Of a stretch of 64,000 nt of DNA, positions 62,233-64,000 are shown piece by piece. Positions within the stretch are counted from its first letter, which is position 1. Every line of letters starts with the position of its first letter. Below the pieces are notes generated by a model that was not told the origin of the DNA, did not search any database, and saw only the letters and a program-made list of their open reading frames with translations. Made by a program: the position numbers and the translations under genes. Source of the stretch: Paenibacillus pinihumi DSM 23905 = JCM 16419 (lineage in GTDB: Bacteria > Bacillota > Bacilli > Paenibacillales > Paenibacillaceae); contig NZ_KE383867.1 of NCBI RefSeq assembly GCF_000422505.1, positions 252,494 through 316,493 of the forward strand, read 5' to 3'.

Positions 62233-62348
62233 TTGAACATTTAAATAATCGGTGTTAGTATCTTAATCATACAATTCCGCTTGGAATAATATACTAATCT
62301 ACCGGATAACCGGAGACTTCCACTATTGATGTGAGAAGTCTTTTTTTC
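62233..62348 (+). ncRNA. Candidate small RNA or 5' leader with three hairpins
   Basis: TTGAAC (62233-62238), 17 bp and TAGTAT (62256-62261) could start a transcript near 62268. Then come ATTCC-GCTT-GGAAT (62274-62287), CCGG-ATAA-CCGG (62302-62313) and AGACTTC...GAAGTCT (62314-62341) with a T run. This gives an ~80-nt transcript ending in a terminator, about 90 bp before the amidohydrolase gene. It could be a free RNA or that gene's leader. Confidence 0.45.
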
Positions 62349-62438
62349 GTTAGCAGGCAAGGCACCGGAGAGCTGAAGAGAAAGCCATTAATTTAGAGTT
62401 TCTGCGGTCAGGAACGGACACGAGAGGAGAGAAGGCTT

Positions 62439-63392
62439 ATGTTTCGCAGTCCTTTTCGCGTATTTGACATTCATGGACATCTGCCTTACCGGCTTGTGCT
62501 TGGGGGAAAAAGGCATGAACTGGTTAGCCGCTATGGGGCCGAGCGAAGCGAGCGGATGCGGCTGACGTGGGATTTTCAGGAGCTTGCCATAGAAAATCAG
62601 CACAATGAGACGCTCCCGCTCATTGACCGCTGGGTGCAGGAGCTGGACAAATACAATATTGCCGGATTGAATTTTTTGACGGCACTGGACAACGACAATA
62701 TGGCGGATCAGATATCCCGTCATCCCGGCCGTTTTACCGGATTTGCGTACCATTCGATTGAGGATGAGGGTGCTGCGGAGGAGTTGAAGCGGGCAGCAGA
62801 TGTATTGGGGCTCAAAGGCTACAAGCTGTTTGGTCCGCTGACAGGCATCCCGTTTGACGATCCGTCACTGGATCCGGTATGGACAGTACTTGCCGAGCGC
62901 AAGCTTCCTGTGCTCATTCATTTCGGGCTTCTCGGCCATGCAGGCGGAATTGTTCATCATCCGAATATTAGTCCGTTGGCGATCTTCAACACCGCAAGAG
63001 AATACCCGGATATCCCGTTCATCATTCCCCATTTTGGCGCGGGTTACTTTCAGGAGCTGCTTCATCTGTGCTGGAGCTGTCCGAACGTCTACGTGGATAC
63101 TTCCGGCTCTAACCAGTGGGTCAGATGGATGCCTTACGAGCTGACGCTGGAGACGCTTTTCCGCAAAACGTATGAGCTGATCGGGCCGGAGCGAATCGTA
63201 TTCGGCACAGACTCTCTCGGATTTCCGCGGGGTTATCCTTACAGGTACTTGCAGGATCAGGTCCGTGTCTGCCGCGATTTGCGTTTTGGGGAAGGCGATA
63301 TTGAAAATATCTTTGGCAACAATGCCCGCCGGCTGCTCGGATTGCACACCTTGCACAGCACGAACACACAAATATCCGAGACGGGCGGTTAA
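62439..63392 (+). CDS. Amidohydrolase-2-type metal-dependent hydrolase
   Basis: This 317-residue cytoplasmic protein has the TIM-barrel metal site of the amidohydrolase superfamily: HGH in FDIHGHLP near the start, His in PVLIHFGLLGH, His in FIIPHFGAGY, and Asp in VFGTDSLGFPRGYPY. Related enzymes decarboxylate or hydrolyse small organic compounds; some act in sugar-acid breakdown. The substrate is not evident. GAGAGGAG precedes the ATG. A sugar-binding lipoprotein gene begins 44 bp downstream, so the two are probably one unit and this enzyme may handle the transported compound. Confidence 0.72.
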   Translation: MFRSPFRVFDIHGHLPYRLVLGGKRHELVSRYGAERSERMRLTWDFQELAIENQHNETLPLIDRWVQELDKYNIAGLNFLTALDNDNMADQISRHPGRFTGFAYHSIEDEGAAEELKRAADVLGLKGYKLFGPLTGIPFDDPSLDPVWTVLAERKLPVLIHFGLLGHAGGIVHHPNISPLAIFNTAREYPDIPFIIPHFGAGYFQELLHLCWSCPNVYVDTSGSNQWVRWMPYELTLETLFRKTYELIGPERIVFGTDSLGFPRGYPYRYLQDQVRVCRDLRFGEGDIENIFGNNARRLLGLHTLHSTNTQISETGG

Positions 63393-63436
63393 TTGTACAG
63401 ATAAAAAAACGGATAGAGACAAAGGAGAGGGTTCGG

Positions 63437-64000
63437 GTGAGAAGGAGATCATTGTATACCTTAATGACAACTTTGCTGCTGGGGGCTGTAATGCTTGCGG
63501 GCTGCGGCGGGGCAAACGGCGGCGGGAATAAATCAGACAGCAGCGGACCGGTCAATTCATCGGCTGAAGGGAAAAGCAACACTTCCGCCTCGACAGAGCA
63601 GCCGAAGGAGGTTGCGATTGAATATTGGCAGTATGAATTCCCGGCGAAGGTGGAGCTGATCAATGAGCTGATCAAGCAATTTGAGCAGGAGCATCCGCAT
63701 ATCAAGGTCAAGCAGACGAACTTCCCTTATGACCAGTACAACCAGAAGGTGGCGACGCTCATTCCGGCTGGCAAAGGTCCGGATGTCATCAATCTTTATT
63801 ATGGCTGGCTGCCGAAATATGTGTCCTCCGGCTATTTGCAGCCACTCCCGGAAAGCGAGTTCCCGGCTGCTGATATCGAGGAGCATTTCTTTCCATTCGT
63901 TGAGACAGCCAGGCTTGGCGGAAAATACTATGCGCTGCCAACAGGCGTGCGCACGCTCGGCCTCTATTACAATAAGGACTTGTTTACCAAAGCCGGACTT
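63437..64000 (+). CDS. Sugar ABC transporter substrate-binding lipoprotein, cut by the window end
   Basis: The first 188 codons are present. GTG follows AAAGGAGAGG. A signal peptide ends in a lipobox (VMLAGC), then a Ser/Asn-rich linker and an SBP_bac_1 start: IEYWQYEFPAKVELINELIK, FEQEHPHIKVKQTNFPY, GPDVINLYYGWLPKYV and GLYYNKDLFTKAGL. It is probably the receptor of a sugar importer that continues beyond the window. Confidence 0.88.
   Translation, partial: MRRRSLYTLMTTLLLGAVMLAGCGGANGGGNKSDSSGPVNSSAEGKSNTSASTEQPKEVAIEYWQYEFPAKVELINELIKQFEQEHPHIKVKQTNFPYDQYNQKVATLIPAGKGPDVINLYYGWLPKYVSSGYLQPLPESEFPAADIEEHFFPFVETARLGGKYYALPTGVRTLGLYYNKDLFTKAGL

Overview
The window looks like a chromosomal segment of a Paenibacillus-type Gram-positive soil bacterium. 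The reasons are AGGAGG-type ribosome binding sites, lipoprotein solute-binding proteins, YesM/YesN-style two-component pairs, an S-layer-homology (SLH) anchored glycosidase, a chitin-active LPMO, FlxA-like and KinB-like proteins, and roughly 50% GC. This is inference from gene content; there is no rRNA or other taxonomic marker, and I see no tRNA gene, CRISPR array or intact insertion sequence.

Layout. (1) 1-3.66 kb: iron/siderophore block: a Btr-like AraC regulator fused to a siderophore-binding domain, a Fur-box-controlled siderophore-binding lipoprotein and a FhuF-like iron reductase, closed by a terminator. (2) 3.68-6.98 kb: a four-gene operon with its own promoter: a DUF6530-like protein, a MoxR-type AAA ATPase, a VWA protein and a degenerate GIY-YIG protein. 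(3) 7-12 kb: a KinB-like sensor kinase, a GntR/LacI-type regulator, and a secreted beta/gamma-crystallin plus Vps62 protein behind a perfect cre site. (4) 12-18.5 kb: a complete Opp/Dpp-type ABC importer. (5) 18.6-20.6 kb: MgtC/SapB and a divergent chitin LPMO.

(6) 21-53 kb: a large carbohydrate-utilisation region in two halves. The first half has an aldose-epimerase-like enzyme, a YesMN-type two-component system, a sugar ABC importer and a secreted clan GH-D-like glycosidase with a CBM32-like domain. Its three transcription units share one operator: two direct half-sites CAAAWWWTTGAA exactly 23 bp apart, with a -10 35 bp further on in two of them. A middle block has an AraC regulator, two GH95-type (alpha/alpha)6 glycosidases and an SGNH esterase. 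The second half has a divergent two-component system and an Lpl-type ABC importer followed by an intracellular and an SLH-anchored clan GH-D-like glycosidase; the SLH gene is broken by one in-frame TAG codon. Together the genes suggest surface cleavage of a branched plant polysaccharide, import of oligosaccharides, and trimming and de-esterification inside the cell.

(7) 53.3-57.3 kb: a very large hybrid kinase with two kinase cores, and a FlxA-like protein. (8) 57.4-60.6 kb: an RNA-repair locus. rtcB and a BCS1-like AAA ATPase lie behind a ~390-nt leader that has a promoter, a 25-codon ORF, two mutually exclusive GC-rich helices, a terminator-like hairpin and a long stem-loop. This attenuator-like leader is the strongest candidate for an undescribed system. 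(9) 60.7-64 kb: a PIG3-like quinone oxidoreductase, a small lipoprotein, a possible small RNA, an amidohydrolase, and the start of another sugar-binding lipoprotein cut by the window end.
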